A stretch of 64,000 nucleotides of DNA from the NCBI GenBank assembly GCA_963712765.1, contig CAVQIX010000003.1:186001-250000 (forward strand). The letters run 5' to 3'. Below, piece by piece: positions 1 through 8,225 of the stretch (its first letter is position 1; the number at the start of each line of letters is the position of its first letter). Both the position numbers and the translations under genes were made by a program. The notes beneath the pieces are model-generated. The model ran no database searches, was not told the origin of the DNA, and saw only the letters and a list, made by a program, of their open reading frames with translations. Origin of the DNA: CAXMST01 sp963712765. GTDB taxonomy: Bacteria > Actinomycetota > Thermoleophilia > Solirubrobacterales > 70-9.

Positions 1-77
1 TGATGATCGGGATGGCGTACCTCACCGCCTACGCCGGAATCGGCTGGGCAGCGCAACACTTCACATCCGATAGTTAG
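1..77 (+). CDS. 3' end of a truncated gene, probable membrane protein
   Basis: Only the last 25 codons are inside the window; the reading frame is open from the left edge and ends at a TAG at 75-77. The visible tail (TAYAGIGWAAQHF) is hydrophobic and aromatic, consistent with the end of a transmembrane helix. It lies 7 bp upstream of the glycosyltransferase gene on the same strand, so it may belong to the same cell-envelope operon. No family can be named from this little sequence. An alternative is that it is chance read-through, since only 24 residues are visible. Confidence 0.35.
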   Translation, partial: MIGMAYLTAYAGIGWAAQHFTSDS

Positions 78-84
78 TCTCGCT

Positions 85-2439
85 ATGGTGCGCGTGTCCC
101 GCATGCGCATCGCTCTTGTCACGCCCTATTCGTGGACGTATGAGGGAGGCGTGAACCGGCATACCCAGGCGCTCGCCGAGCACCTGCTCCAGAGGGAGAA
201 CGAGGTCCAGGTCCTCGCCCCATGGGATCCGCCGGATCGCCTCAGTCGTACTCTCCACCGCGGCGCTCCGGCGCGGGAACGGGCCATGCCCGACTACCTG
301 ACTCCGCTGGGCCGGACGGTGGGCATTCACGCCAACGGGGCGGTCTCGAACGTATCCGTGTTCCCTGACGCCCTGACCACGATGCGTCGTGAGCTCCGCG
401 GGGGCGGGTTCGACATCGTCCACGTCCAGGAGCCGCCCGCGCCGACGCTCTCATGGGACGCCTGCTCCTTCGTCGACGCCCCGGTGGTCGGGACCTTCCA
501 TGCCTACTCGACCAAACCGGGCCCCAACACTCTGGCCAGCCTCTTCGGCGCCCGCCGCAAGTTCAATCAGCTCCACGCCCGGATCGCGGTCTCGCAGGCC
601 GCCGCATGGACCGGCCGCCGCTGGTTCGGTGGCGAGTACGAGATCATCCCCAACGGCGTCGATCTCAACGCCGCAGGTGCGGCGGCACCTCCCCAAACAA
701 CGGGCGCCGGCCCGGTCCTCGAGGTCCTCTTCGTCGGCCGGGCCGAGGAGCGCAAGGGCCTTCCGGTTCTGCTGCGGGCCTTCGAGGCGCTCGCCGAGCA
801 CGTTCCCTGTCGCCTGGTCGCGGTCGGCGTCAGCGAGGAGGAGATCGAGCGCCACCTGCCCGATCCCGCGATCCTCGGCCGTATCGACGCACGTGGCCGT
901 GTCAGCCAGGATCAGCTCTGGGAGGCTTATCGCAGCGCCGACGTGCTCTGTGCCCCCTCGCTCTCGGGCGAGAGCTTCGGGATGGTCCTGACCGAGGCGT
1001 TCGCCGCCGGGACGCCGGTGATCGCCTCCGCCATCGCCGGCTACTCCGATGTCGTCAGCGACGGCGTCAACGGCCTCCTGATCCCACCGGGCGACCCCCA
1101 GCGGCTCGGCGAGGAGCTCCAGCGGCTCTACTACGACCGCGAACGCCTCCAACGGATTGCGGCCGCAGCCGCCGAGTCCGCTCACGAGTACGAATGGTCG
1201 CGGATCGCCAGCAGGGTCGAGTGCCTCTACGAGCGCGCTCTGGCCGTCCCCGAGCCGCGGGACGCCGGGGAGGCCTTCGCCCGCCGCAAGGGGTTGCTCC
1301 CCGCCGACGGGAGCGCCAGGGTCCCGGCCAAGAGGCTGCCCTCGCTCGATCCCGAGATCGGCAGGCAGTCAAAGGGCCGCAGCGCCGCCAGGCGGGTCGG
1401 TCTGCTCGCCGCCGCCGGCGTCGGTGCCGGGCTCACCTTTCTGGCGGCGCAGCGGATCGGATTCGACAACGTCGTCCAGAGCGCGGTCAATTCCGATCTC
1501 GCCTGGGTGATCGTCGCGACCGCGCTGATGATGGCCTCGCTCTTCTTCCGCTCCGGCGCATGGTTCCTCGCCGGTCGCGCAGCGCTCCCCAAGGCCCGCC
1601 TCCGGCGCCGGGACTTCACCTCCGCGACGATGATCGGCGTGCTGATGTCGGCGACCCTGCCCGCGCGCCTCGGCGAGCCGGCGCGAGCGATGATCATGGC
1701 CCGTCGCATCGGTCGCGTGAGGGAGACCTTCCCCGTGATGCTCGGCACCCTCGTGTCGCAGACGGCGCTCAACATCGCCGCCCTGGTCGGGCTCGGCTTC
1801 CTCATCGTCAGCTCCACCGATCTGTTCAGCAACAGCTCCGAGCACCTCTTCCTTGTCTCGATGGCGCCCGCGCTCCTGCTCGTCGCGGTGCTGGTCGCCC
1901 CGGCCGTCGTCCGCCGGTCGGGCAGTGGCAGGATCGCCCGCATCGCTGCGATGGCGCGCGAATCACTGCTGAAGGTCCGCAGCGGCCTCGCCGTCTTCCG
2001 TGACCCCCGCCGCGGGCCGTTGGCCGCGCTGCTGCAGTTCAGCGCCTGGGCGATCCAGGTCAGCGCCTGCTTCGCGCTCGCGGTGGCGATGGGCCTCGAG
2101 CCCCTGATGGGAGTCGGCGGCGCGGCGGCGGTCCTCTTCGCGGTCAACGTCACCGCCGTGATCCCGGCGACGCCCTCCAACATCGGCGTCTTCCAGCTTG
2201 CCGTGATCAGCGTGCTCACAACCGGCTACGGGGTCGGCGCCGCCGACGCCCTCGCCTACGGGGTGATCCTGCAGGGGGTGGAGATCGCGACCGCGGTCGC
2301 CCTCGGCCTCCCGGCACTGGTCCGCGAGGGCATGACCTGGTCGGACGTCCGGTTGCGCGCGATGAGCGCGGCGCCGGTCCGCCTCCGGCCACTCGGCGAG
2401 CAGGCTCCGGCGCGCTCCGGCGGGCGCATGCACTGGTAG
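85..2439 (+). CDS. GT4 glycosyltransferase fused to flippase-like (UPF0104/LPG-synthase-type) membrane domain
   Basis: A 784-residue two-part protein. Residues about 7-385 are a GT-B retaining glycosyltransferase of family GT4 (PimA/WcaJ-like group): it opens with MRIALVTPYSW, has the EGGV nucleotide-loop motif, and carries the E-x7-E motif at E296/E304 in SGESFGM-TEAFAAG. After a basic linker (390-430) residues about 438-745 form a multi-pass membrane region of the lysylphosphatidylglycerol synthase transmembrane/UPF0104 type, with the typical PATPSNIGVFQ segment. I infer that it transfers a sugar to a membrane lipid and that the second half holds or flips that lipid. Start could be ATG 85, or ATG 103 which begins exactly at the Rossmann strand; neither has a clear Shine-Dalgarno site. 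A -10-like GATAGT sits at 69-74. Confidence 0.85.
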   Translation: MVRVSRMRIALVTPYSWTYEGGVNRHTQALAEHLLQRENEVQVLAPWDPPDRLSRTLHRGAPARERAMPDYLTPLGRTVGIHANGAVSNVSVFPDALTTMRRELRGGGFDIVHVQEPPAPTLSWDACSFVDAPVVGTFHAYSTKPGPNTLASLFGARRKFNQLHARIAVSQAAAWTGRRWFGGEYEIIPNGVDLNAAGAAAPPQTTGAGPVLEVLFVGRAEERKGLPVLLRAFEALAEHVPCRLVAVGVSEEEIERHLPDPAILGRIDARGRVSQDQLWEAYRSADVLCAPSLSGESFGMVLTEAFAAGTPVIASAIAGYSDVVSDGVNGLLIPPGDPQRLGEELQRLYYDRERLQRIAAAAAESAHEYEWSRIASRVECLYERALAVPEPRDAGEAFARRKGLLPADGSARVPAKRLPSLDPEIGRQSKGRSAARRVGLLAAAGVGAGLTFLAAQRIGFDNVVQSAVNSDLAWVIVATALMMASLFFRSGAWFLAGRAALPKARLRRRDFTSATMIGVLMSATLPARLGEPARAMIMARRIGRVRETFPVMLGTLVSQTALNIAALVGLGFLIVSSTDLFSNSSEHLFLVSMAPALLLVAVLVAPAVVRRSGSGRIARIAAMARESLLKVRSGLAVFRDPRRGPLAALLQFSAWAIQVSACFALAVAMGLEPLMGVGGAAAVLFAVNVTAVIPATPSNIGVFQLAVISVLTTGYGVGAADALAYGVILQGVEIATAVALGLPALVREGMTWSDVRLRAMSAAPVRLRPLGEQAPARSGGRMHW

Positions 2440-2614
2440 GAGACCCGCGGCGTTGAGGCCTTGGCGGCCCGGGCGATCTCGGGCGATCGGCGGGCCCGAG
2501 AGATGAGATCGCCGGGTGTCCCGCCAGTTGGGCACCGAGACGTAGCGGGCAACCTCGCGCCACTGCGACCGATTGGCCGAGCATCTCCTGGACCGGCTAC
2601 CCGACGGGCCTCGC

Positions 2615-2620
2615 TATCCT
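2615..2620 (+). promoter_or_regulatory. -10 box (TATCCT) for the metH leader
   Basis: TATCCT matches the TANNNT form of the actinobacterial -10 element and ends 6 nt before 2627, the first base of the predicted riboswitch P1 helix. No convincing -35 is visible. The preceding stretch 2440-2614 holds nothing else I can recognise. Confidence 0.45.
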
Positions 2621-2626
2621 GAGGGG

Positions 2627-2723
2627 TCCATCAAGAGCGGCTGAGGGGCCCGGACCGCCGACGCCGCCGCAACCGGCGACGCTCTCAGGAGCAGGAGACG
2701 GTGCGACCGCCGGGGTCGATGGA
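2627..2723 (+). promoter_or_regulatory. SAM-I-type (S-box) riboswitch
   Basis: The leader has the ordered conserved blocks of the S-box family: ATCAAGAG (2630-2637, kink-turn side), GAGGG (2643-2647), GCAACC (2669-2674) and GGTGC (2700-2704). The ends pair perfectly to make P1: TCCATC at 2627-2632 with GATGGA at 2718-2723. It precedes metH by 23 nt, so S-adenosylmethionine should shut off methionine synthesis, the standard S-box logic. It could be one of the SAM-I/IV variants, which share the core; telling them apart needs a covariance model. Confidence 0.82.
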
Positions 2724-2746
2724 GGTGACGGAGCAATCCCAAGAAG

Positions 2747-5700
2747 ATGAGCGCAAGTAGAGATATTCTCGCTGCCGCCCGCGAGCGCGTGCTCGTCTAC
2801 GACGGCGGCATGGGCGCGACGCTGGAGCCGATGGACCTCAGCTCCGAGGACTACGGGGGACTGCAGGGCAAGTGCCATGAGGCGCTGGTCCTCAACCGCC
2901 CCGATGTGATCGAGGAGGTCCACAGCTCGATGCTGGAGGCCGGCGCCGAGGTGCTCGAGACCGATTCCTTCCAGGGCTCGCGGATCAAGCTCGAGGAGTG
3001 GGGGCTGGGCGAGCACACGGTCGAGATCAACCGCGGGGCGGCCGAGATCGCGAGAAAGGCAGCGGGCGAATCCCGCTTCGTGGCGGGATCGATCGGGCCG
3101 ACCGGCTTCCTGCCGGCATCCGATGATCCGACCCTCGGCGACATCAGCTTCGGTCGTCTGGTCGAGGTCTTCGACGAGCAGGCCGGGGCCCTACTCGAGG
3201 GTGGGGCAGACCTGATCATCATCGAGACGGCCCAGGACATCCTCGAGGTCCGCGCCGCGATGATCGGCGTGCGCGAGGCCTTCAAGAGGCTCGGCCGTTC
3301 GGTCCCGATCCAGACCTCGGTCTCGCTGCTCCCCAACGGCGGCAAGATGCTGCTCGGGACCGATATCCAGGCGGTGCTCGCGATTCTCGCGGGGATGCGC
3401 GCTGACATCATCGGCCTCAACTGCTCGACCGGCCCCGAGGACATGCGCGATGCGATCCGCTATCTGGGTGAGGCCTGCCCGACGCCCGTCCACTGCATTC
3501 CCAACGCGGGGCTGCCGCTGCAGGGACCCGACGGCGAGACGATCTTCCCGGAGACGCCCGATCAGCTCTCGAGGGTGCTCGGCGAATTCGTCGAGCGCCA
3601 CGGCGTCGGCCTGGTCGGCGGCTGCTGTGGCACCACGCCAGAGCACATTGCCGCGATCGCCGAGCGAGTTGGGGGTCGCGAGCCCCGGTCACGCCCCGAC
3701 CCCGGTCCGCCGCGGCTGGCGTCGATGATGACGGCATCCGACCTCGCCCAGGAGCCGGCGCCGACGATCGTCGGCGAGCGGGTCAACTCCCAGGGCTCGC
3801 GGAAGGCGAAGGAGCTGTTGCTGGCCGAGGACTACGAGGGTCTGGTCGGGATCGCTGAGGATCAGGTCGAGGGCGGTGCCCACATCCTCGACATCTGCGT
3901 CGCTCTGACCGAGCGGCAGGACGAGGACACCCAGATGGGTGAGGTGGTGGAGCGGGTCTCCCTGACGCAGCCGGCGCCGATCCAGGTCGACTCCACCGAG
4001 CCCGAGGTGATCGAGGCCGCGCTCGAGCGGATCCCGGGCCGTGCGGTGGTCAACTCGGTCAACCTCGAGGCCGGCCGGGACAAGCTCGATCGCGTCGTGC
4101 CAATGGCGCTTCGCCACGGCGCCGCAGTGATCGCGCTGACGATCGACGAGGAGGGGATGGCGAAGACGGGCGAGCGCAAGCTCGAGATCGCCAGGCGGAT
4201 CCACTCCTACGCCTGCGAGGAGCACGGGCTTGATCCCGAGCTCCTGATCTTCGACGCCCTCACCTTCACGCTGACCACAGGCGAGGAGGAGTGGCGACCC
4301 TCGGCGGTGGCGACGATCGAGGGGATCCGGGCGATCAAGGAGGGCATCCCCGGGGTCAAGACCTCGCTCGGCGTCTCCAACGTCAGCTTCGGGATCTCTC
4401 AGCCCGCGCGCGCGGTGCTCAACTCGACCTTCCTCCACCACTGCGTCGAGGCCGGCCTCGACATGGCGATGGTCAACCCCAACCACATCACTCCCTACGG
4501 CGAGATCCCGGCCGAGGAGCGGCAGCTCGCCGACGACCTCGTCTTCAACCGCCTTGAGGACGCGCTCGAGCGCTTCATCGCCCACTTCGAGTCAAAGGAC
4601 CCCGTGGAGGAGGCCGAGGCCGGCGATCCGACCGAGGACATGGAGCCCGAGGAGGCTCTGCACTGGCACATCCTGCGCCGCAAGAAGGAGGGGGTCGAGG
4701 AGTGGATCGACCGCAGCAACGAGAAGATCGGCGCCGTCCCAACCCTGAACCAGGTGCTGCTGCCGGCGATGAAGGAGGTTGGCGACAAGTTCGGCTCCGG
4801 CGAGCTGATCCTGCCCTTCGTCCTGCAGTCGGCGGAGGTGATGAAGAGGGCCGTCGCCCAGCTCGAGAACTACCTCGAGAAGGCGGACGACACCAGCAAG
4901 GGCAAGGTCGTGATCGCGACGGTCTTCGGCGACGTCCACGACATCGGCAAGTCGCTGGTCAACACGATCCTCACCAACAACGGCTACTCGGTGGTCGACC
5001 TCGGCAAGCAGGTGCCGATCGACCAGATCATCGACGCCGCGGTCGAGCACGATGCCGACGCGATCGGCCTCTCGGCCCTGCTGGTCTCGACCAGCAAGCA
5101 GATGCCTGCCTGCATCGGCGAGCTCCACGACCGCGGTCACGACTTCCCGGTATTGCTCGGCGGAGCGGCGATCAACCGCGATTTCGGCCGCCGGGCGCTC
5201 TACCCGAAGGGAAAGGAATCGGACGAGGTCTACGAGCCCGGGGTCTTCTACTGCAAGGACGCCTTCCAGGGTCTCGACACGATGGACACGCTGATTGACG
5301 CCAAGGCCCGTGAGGAGCTCGTCGGCAGGGTTCGCGAGGAGGCGCAGAAGCTACGTGAGAAGGGCGAGGTCGTCGACGACGGTCCACCGACCGACGACGC
5401 GAGCGTGCGTTCGGCGGTCGCCACCGACGACGAGATTCCCGAGCCCCCGTTCTGGGGCGCGCGTGAGATCGAGCCCGATCTCGACGAGGTCTTCCCCTAC
5501 CTGGACCGGCACGTGCTCTTCAAGCTGCATTGGGGCGGGCGCGGCAAGAAGGGCGAGGAGTGGCGGCGGCTCGTCGAGGGCCATGACGGCGAGGAGGGAT
5601 TCGCGCCCCGGCTCGAGCGGATGTGGGCCGAGCAGGACTACCTGAGGCCGCGAGTGCGACTCGGATACTTTCCCTGCAACGCCGAAGGCAACGAGTTGGT

Positions 5701-6346
5701 GATCTTCGACCCCGACGATCACGACCGCGAGATCGAGCGCTTCGCCTTCCCGCGCCAGCCCCGGCACGGCCGGATCTGCCTCGCCGACTTCTACCGCCCG
5801 ATCGGCAGTGGCGAGCGGGACGTGGTCGCTCTGCAAGGCGTCACCGTCGGCTCGGAGGTGACGAAGCGGATCGAGCAGCTCGAGCGCGACGGGGAGTTCG
5901 CCGAGCAGCTCTACGTCCACGGGCTCGGCGTTCAGGCGGCCGAGGGGCTGGCCGAGTGGAACCACGCCCGCATCCGCTCCGACCTCGGCATCGAGCCCGC
6001 CCAGGGCCGCCGCTACTCATGGGGCTATCCCGCCTGTCCGGATCAATCCGAGCACACCAAGCTCTGGCGGCTCCTTGACCTCGAGCAGATCGGGATGACG
6101 CTCTCAGGTGGCTACGCTGTCGAGCCTGAGCAGTCCACGGTCGCGATCGTCGCCCACCATCCGCAGGCCGTCTACTTCGGGATGAGGTCCGGTCTCGTCC
6201 CCGATCAGCCCAAACGCGATGAGTTGATCGCCGGCACCGGTCGCGGCGGCGAGCTCCCACCCGAGGACGAATTCGAGGGTGACGGCACGATCGAGGCGGA
6301 GGCCGAGCCGGCGACGAGCGCCGGCGCCTCCACCGAGGCCCGATGA
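2747..6346 (+). CDS. metH: cobalamin-dependent methionine synthase
   Basis: Transfers the methyl group of 5-methyltetrahydrofolate to homocysteine through methylcobalamin in the cytoplasm. All modules are present in order: homocysteine domain (about 1-310) with zinc cysteines C226, C293 and C294 (GGCCGTT); pterin-binding domain (about 335-610); B12 cap and B12-binding domain with the cobalt-ligand motif DVHDIGK at 729-735 (H731); and the C-terminal AdoMet reactivation domain (about 930-1165) with GYPACPD near 1093-1099. Length 1199 is normal for MetH (E. coli about 1227). The last 30 residues are an acidic, Ala-rich tail. Start ATG 2747 follows AAGAAG; the upstream riboswitch gives feedback control by the pathway end product. 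Confidence 0.97.
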   Translation: MSASRDILAAARERVLVYDGGMGATLEPMDLSSEDYGGLQGKCHEALVLNRPDVIEEVHSSMLEAGAEVLETDSFQGSRIKLEEWGLGEHTVEINRGAAEIARKAAGESRFVAGSIGPTGFLPASDDPTLGDISFGRLVEVFDEQAGALLEGGADLIIIETAQDILEVRAAMIGVREAFKRLGRSVPIQTSVSLLPNGGKMLLGTDIQAVLAILAGMRADIIGLNCSTGPEDMRDAIRYLGEACPTPVHCIPNAGLPLQGPDGETIFPETPDQLSRVLGEFVERHGVGLVGGCCGTTPEHIAAIAERVGGREPRSRPDPGPPRLASMMTASDLAQEPAPTIVGERVNSQGSRKAKELLLAEDYEGLVGIAEDQVEGGAHILDICVALTERQDEDTQMGEVVERVSLTQPAPIQVDSTEPEVIEAALERIPGRAVVNSVNLEAGRDKLDRVVPMALRHGAAVIALTIDEEGMAKTGERKLEIARRIHSYACEEHGLDPELLIFDALTFTLTTGEEEWRPSAVATIEGIRAIKEGIPGVKTSLGVSNVSFGISQPARAVLNSTFLHHCVEAGLDMAMVNPNHITPYGEIPAEERQLADDLVFNRLEDALERFIAHFESKDPVEEAEAGDPTEDMEPEEALHWHILRRKKEGVEEWIDRSNEKIGAVPTLNQVLLPAMKEVGDKFGSGELILPFVLQSAEVMKRAVAQLENYLEKADDTSKGKVVIATVFGDVHDIGKSLVNTILTNNGYSVVDLGKQVPIDQIIDAAVEHDADAIGLSALLVSTSKQMPACIGELHDRGHDFPVLLGGAAINRDFGRRALYPKGKESDEVYEPGVFYCKDAFQGLDTMDTLIDAKAREELVGRVREEAQKLREKGEVVDDGPPTDDASVRSAVATDDEIPEPPFWGAREIEPDLDEVFPYLDRHVLFKLHWGGRGKKGEEWRRLVEGHDGEEGFAPRLERMWAEQDYLRPRVRLGYFPCNAEGNELVIFDPDDHDREIERFAFPRQPRHGRICLADFYRPIGSGERDVVALQGVTVGSEVTKRIEQLERDGEFAEQLYVHGLGVQAAEGLAEWNHARIRSDLGIEPAQGRRYSWGYPACPDQSEHTKLWRLLDLEQIGMTLSGGYAVEPEQSTVAIVAHHPQAVYFGMRSGLVPDQPKRDELIAGTGRGGELPPEDEFEGDGTIEAEAEPATSAGASTEAR

Positions 6347-6404
6347 CCTCTGACCGCTGATCTCACCCGAACGCAGCGCGGGGCTCGGGGCCGGTCTCAG
6401 AGCC

Positions 6405-7301
6405 TCACGCCTCGGCGTGTTCGTAGCCCTCGGGGAAGTCGAGCAGTATCCGTGCGAGGCGCTCGGGCATCTCGACCTGCGGGCAGTGCCCACAGGCGGG
6501 GATCACCTCGATGTCGGAGTAGGGCACGGTGCGGAGCACGCGCTCTGCGCCGCCGGTGTAGACCATCCGGTCGCGCTCGCCCCAGATCAGCAGCAGCGGG
6601 CAATCGATCCGCTCGAGCTTGAACGGACCCCGCTCGAGCTCAGGCAGCAGCTGGCGGCCGATCTCGAGGATCTCGGTGCCGCGGTCGATGCTCGGGATGT
6701 GCCGGGTGAAGGAGGCCACCGACTCCGCGTCGGCCCGCCCCGGGGTGGAGAAGGCGAGATTGACGTAGACGCGGCCGACGAACTCCCTGACCACGACCTC
6801 GGGTACCGGTAGCGGCGAATAGCGGAGCATCTTGATCAGTCGTTCGCTCTCGATCACCGGAAACCAGCGCGCCATCTCCAGCCCGGCCGGAGCGATCGGG
6901 ACCACTCCGGCGATCGGCAGCTCGGGGTGCTCAGCCGCCCGCATCGCCAGACAGCCGCCGAGCGAGTTGCCGACGAGGAACACCTCCCGTGCGTCGTGGG
7001 CCGCGCTGAGATCGAGGATCGCTTTGCCGACCATCCGGTCCCACTGGGGTAGCAGCGGCTGGGAGCGGTCGAGCCCGCCGGCCGTAGCAAAGCCGCCGAG
7101 GTCGATCGCCGCTGCCGCCCGCCCGGTCTCGGCCAGCTCTCGCATCAACGGGCGCCAGGTGTCGGCGCTGTCCGCGTAGCCGTGCAGGAGCAGGCAGGGG
7201 GTCCCGTCCCCGGGGATCGAAAGGCGTCTGGTCTCGATGCCTCCGAGCCTCACCCGGTCGGAGTTTGGGGTTACGCTGCTGATCTGCCGGGTAGGAGCCA
7301 C
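6405..7301 (-). CDS. alpha/beta-fold hydrolase
   Basis: A soluble serine hydrolase of the alpha/beta-hydrolase fold, about 298 residues. The oxyanion-hole HGY motif follows LLLHG, the nucleophile elbow is GNSLGG (serine about 113), and the acid and histidine are in WGERD (about 244) and ACGH (about 272), so the triad looks intact. Substrate is unknown; esterase, lipase or haloperoxidase-like C-C hydrolases share this fold. I chose GTG 7301 because a GATAAT -10 box on this strand (7314-7309) ends 7 nt before it, which suits a leaderless start; an upstream in-frame GTG at 7322 would lie ahead of that box. It is divergent from the ferritin-like gene, 59 bp apart. Confidence 0.85.
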   Translation of the reverse strand: MAPTRQISSVTPNSDRVRLGGIETRRLSIPGDGTPCLLLHGYADSADTWRPLMRELAETGRAAAAIDLGGFATAGGLDRSQPLLPQWDRMVGKAILDLSAAHDAREVFLVGNSLGGCLAMRAAEHPELPIAGVVPIAPAGLEMARWFPVIESERLIKMLRYSPLPVPEVVVREFVGRVYVNLAFSTPGRADAESVASFTRHIPSIDRGTEILEIGRQLLPELERGPFKLERIDCPLLLIWGERDRMVYTGGAERVLRTVPYSDIEVIPACGHCPQVEMPERLARILLDFPEGYEHAEA

Positions 7302-7360
7302 GGCGACAATTATCCAAGCCACCCCGGCGACGAAACGTCACGAAACCGAAGGAGCCAACC

Positions 7361-7858
7361 TTGACCGATCGAAACGTCCTTTCCGAGGCGAACGCAGAGA
7401 ACCGCGAGGAGATCATCCGGCTGCTCGAGAAGGCCTACTGGATGGAGATCGAGACGGTGATGAGCTACGTCGCGAACTCGGTCAACCCCGACGGCGTCCG
7501 CGCGGCCGAGATCAAGGAGTCGCTGCAGGGCGACGTCCAGGAGGAGCTCGCTCACGCTCAGCAGTTCGCGGCCCGGATCAAGGAGCTGTACGGCACCGTT
7601 CCGGGTTCCTCGCAGTTCGAAGCCGAGCAGAGCTTCCTGCAGCCGCCCGAGACCCAGACCGACATAACCCACGTGATCCGCGGCGTGATCGCGGCCGAGA
7701 AGGGAGCGATCGAGCACTACAACAGGATCATCGATGCCTGCGCCGACGTCGACCCGGTGACCGAGGACATGGTGATCGCGATCCTCAGGGACGAACAGGG
7801 CCACATGCGTGAGTTCGAGGGCTTCCTGCGTGAGTACGAGGCGGAGGGCAAGGCCTGA
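7361..7858 (+). CDS. ferritin-like domain protein (bacterioferritin/Dps superfamily)
   Basis: A 165-residue four-helix protein with the di-iron pattern of the ferritin-like superfamily: glutamates at 29/31 in helix A, E62-x-x-H65 in helix B, E118 in helix C and E145-x-x-H148 in helix D. Likely role is iron or peroxide handling in the cytoplasm; the exact subfamily (bacterioferritin, Dps or rubrerythrin-type) is not clear. The start is TTG 7361, chosen because AAGGAG at 7349-7354 sits at good spacing and no ATG or GTG is available near it. The gene is monocistronic and is followed by a GC-rich hairpin. Confidence 0.85.
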   Translation: MTDRNVLSEANAENREEIIRLLEKAYWMEIETVMSYVANSVNPDGVRAAEIKESLQGDVQEELAHAQQFAARIKELYGTVPGSSQFEAEQSFLQPPETQTDITHVIRGVIAAEKGAIEHYNRIIDACADVDPVTEDMVIAILRDEQGHMREFEGFLREYEAEGKA

Positions 7859-7866
7859 TAGCCCGG

Positions 7867-7895
7867 CGGCGGGGTGCGAACGTTCGCCCCCGCCG
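7867..7895 (+). terminator. GC-rich hairpin after the ferritin-like gene
   Basis: CGGCGGGG (7867-7874) pairs with CCCCGCCG (7888-7895) around a 13-nt loop, 8 nt after the stop codon. There is no T-tract, so termination efficiency is uncertain; high-GC actinobacteria often use such stems. Confidence 0.4.
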
Positions 7896-7936
7896 AGCCC
7901 GGTTTGCAGGGGTTTGTGCCTGCGATCGAACATTGC

Positions 7937-7965
7937 TTGAGCTAATCGTGAGGGTTTGCTAACGT
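7937..7965 (+). promoter_or_regulatory. promoter of the small gene at 7975
   Basis: -35 TTGAGC at 7937-7942, 17-bp spacer, -10 TAACGT (TANNNT) at 7960-7965. The start codon ATG 7975 lies 9 nt after the -10, so the transcript is expected to be leaderless. This is the best-formed sigma70-type promoter I see in the window. Confidence 0.6.
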
Positions 7966-7974
7966 AGCTTGTCG

Positions 7975-8184
7975 ATGGACACCGGCACTCACACGATCGA
8001 GGAAACACCTGCTGAGCAGCCGATCGAGCTCGAGCTCGGTGACGGCTCCCGTCTCGTTCTCGACGACGCCGCGGCCTCGCCGGTCCTACGGCGGATCGAG
8101 GGCGGCGAGGGTCGCATCTCCCTCGATGACGCGATGCGGATGCCCGGCCAGGCGTTCGCCGGGTACCGCCACCTGAAGAACTAG
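7975..8184 (+). CDS. small conserved-looking protein of unknown function
   Basis: A 69-residue acidic protein. The first half (ELELGDGSRLVLDDAA) has the alternating pattern of beta strands, and the second half ends in MRMPGQAFAGYRHLKN. I do not recognise the family. Support for it being real: a well-formed promoter placed for leaderless expression, strong GC bias at third codon positions typical of this chromosome, and no better gene on either strand. No Shine-Dalgarno sequence precedes ATG 7975. It stands alone between the ferritin-like gene and a convergent dehydrogenase gene. Confidence 0.6.
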   Translation: MDTGTHTIEETPAEQPIELELGDGSRLVLDDAAASPVLRRIEGGEGRISLDDAMRMPGQAFAGYRHLKN

Positions 8185-8225
8185 CGCGCTCCTCCGAGCC
8201 CGCCTCGTTTCCAGCCCGGCCGACC

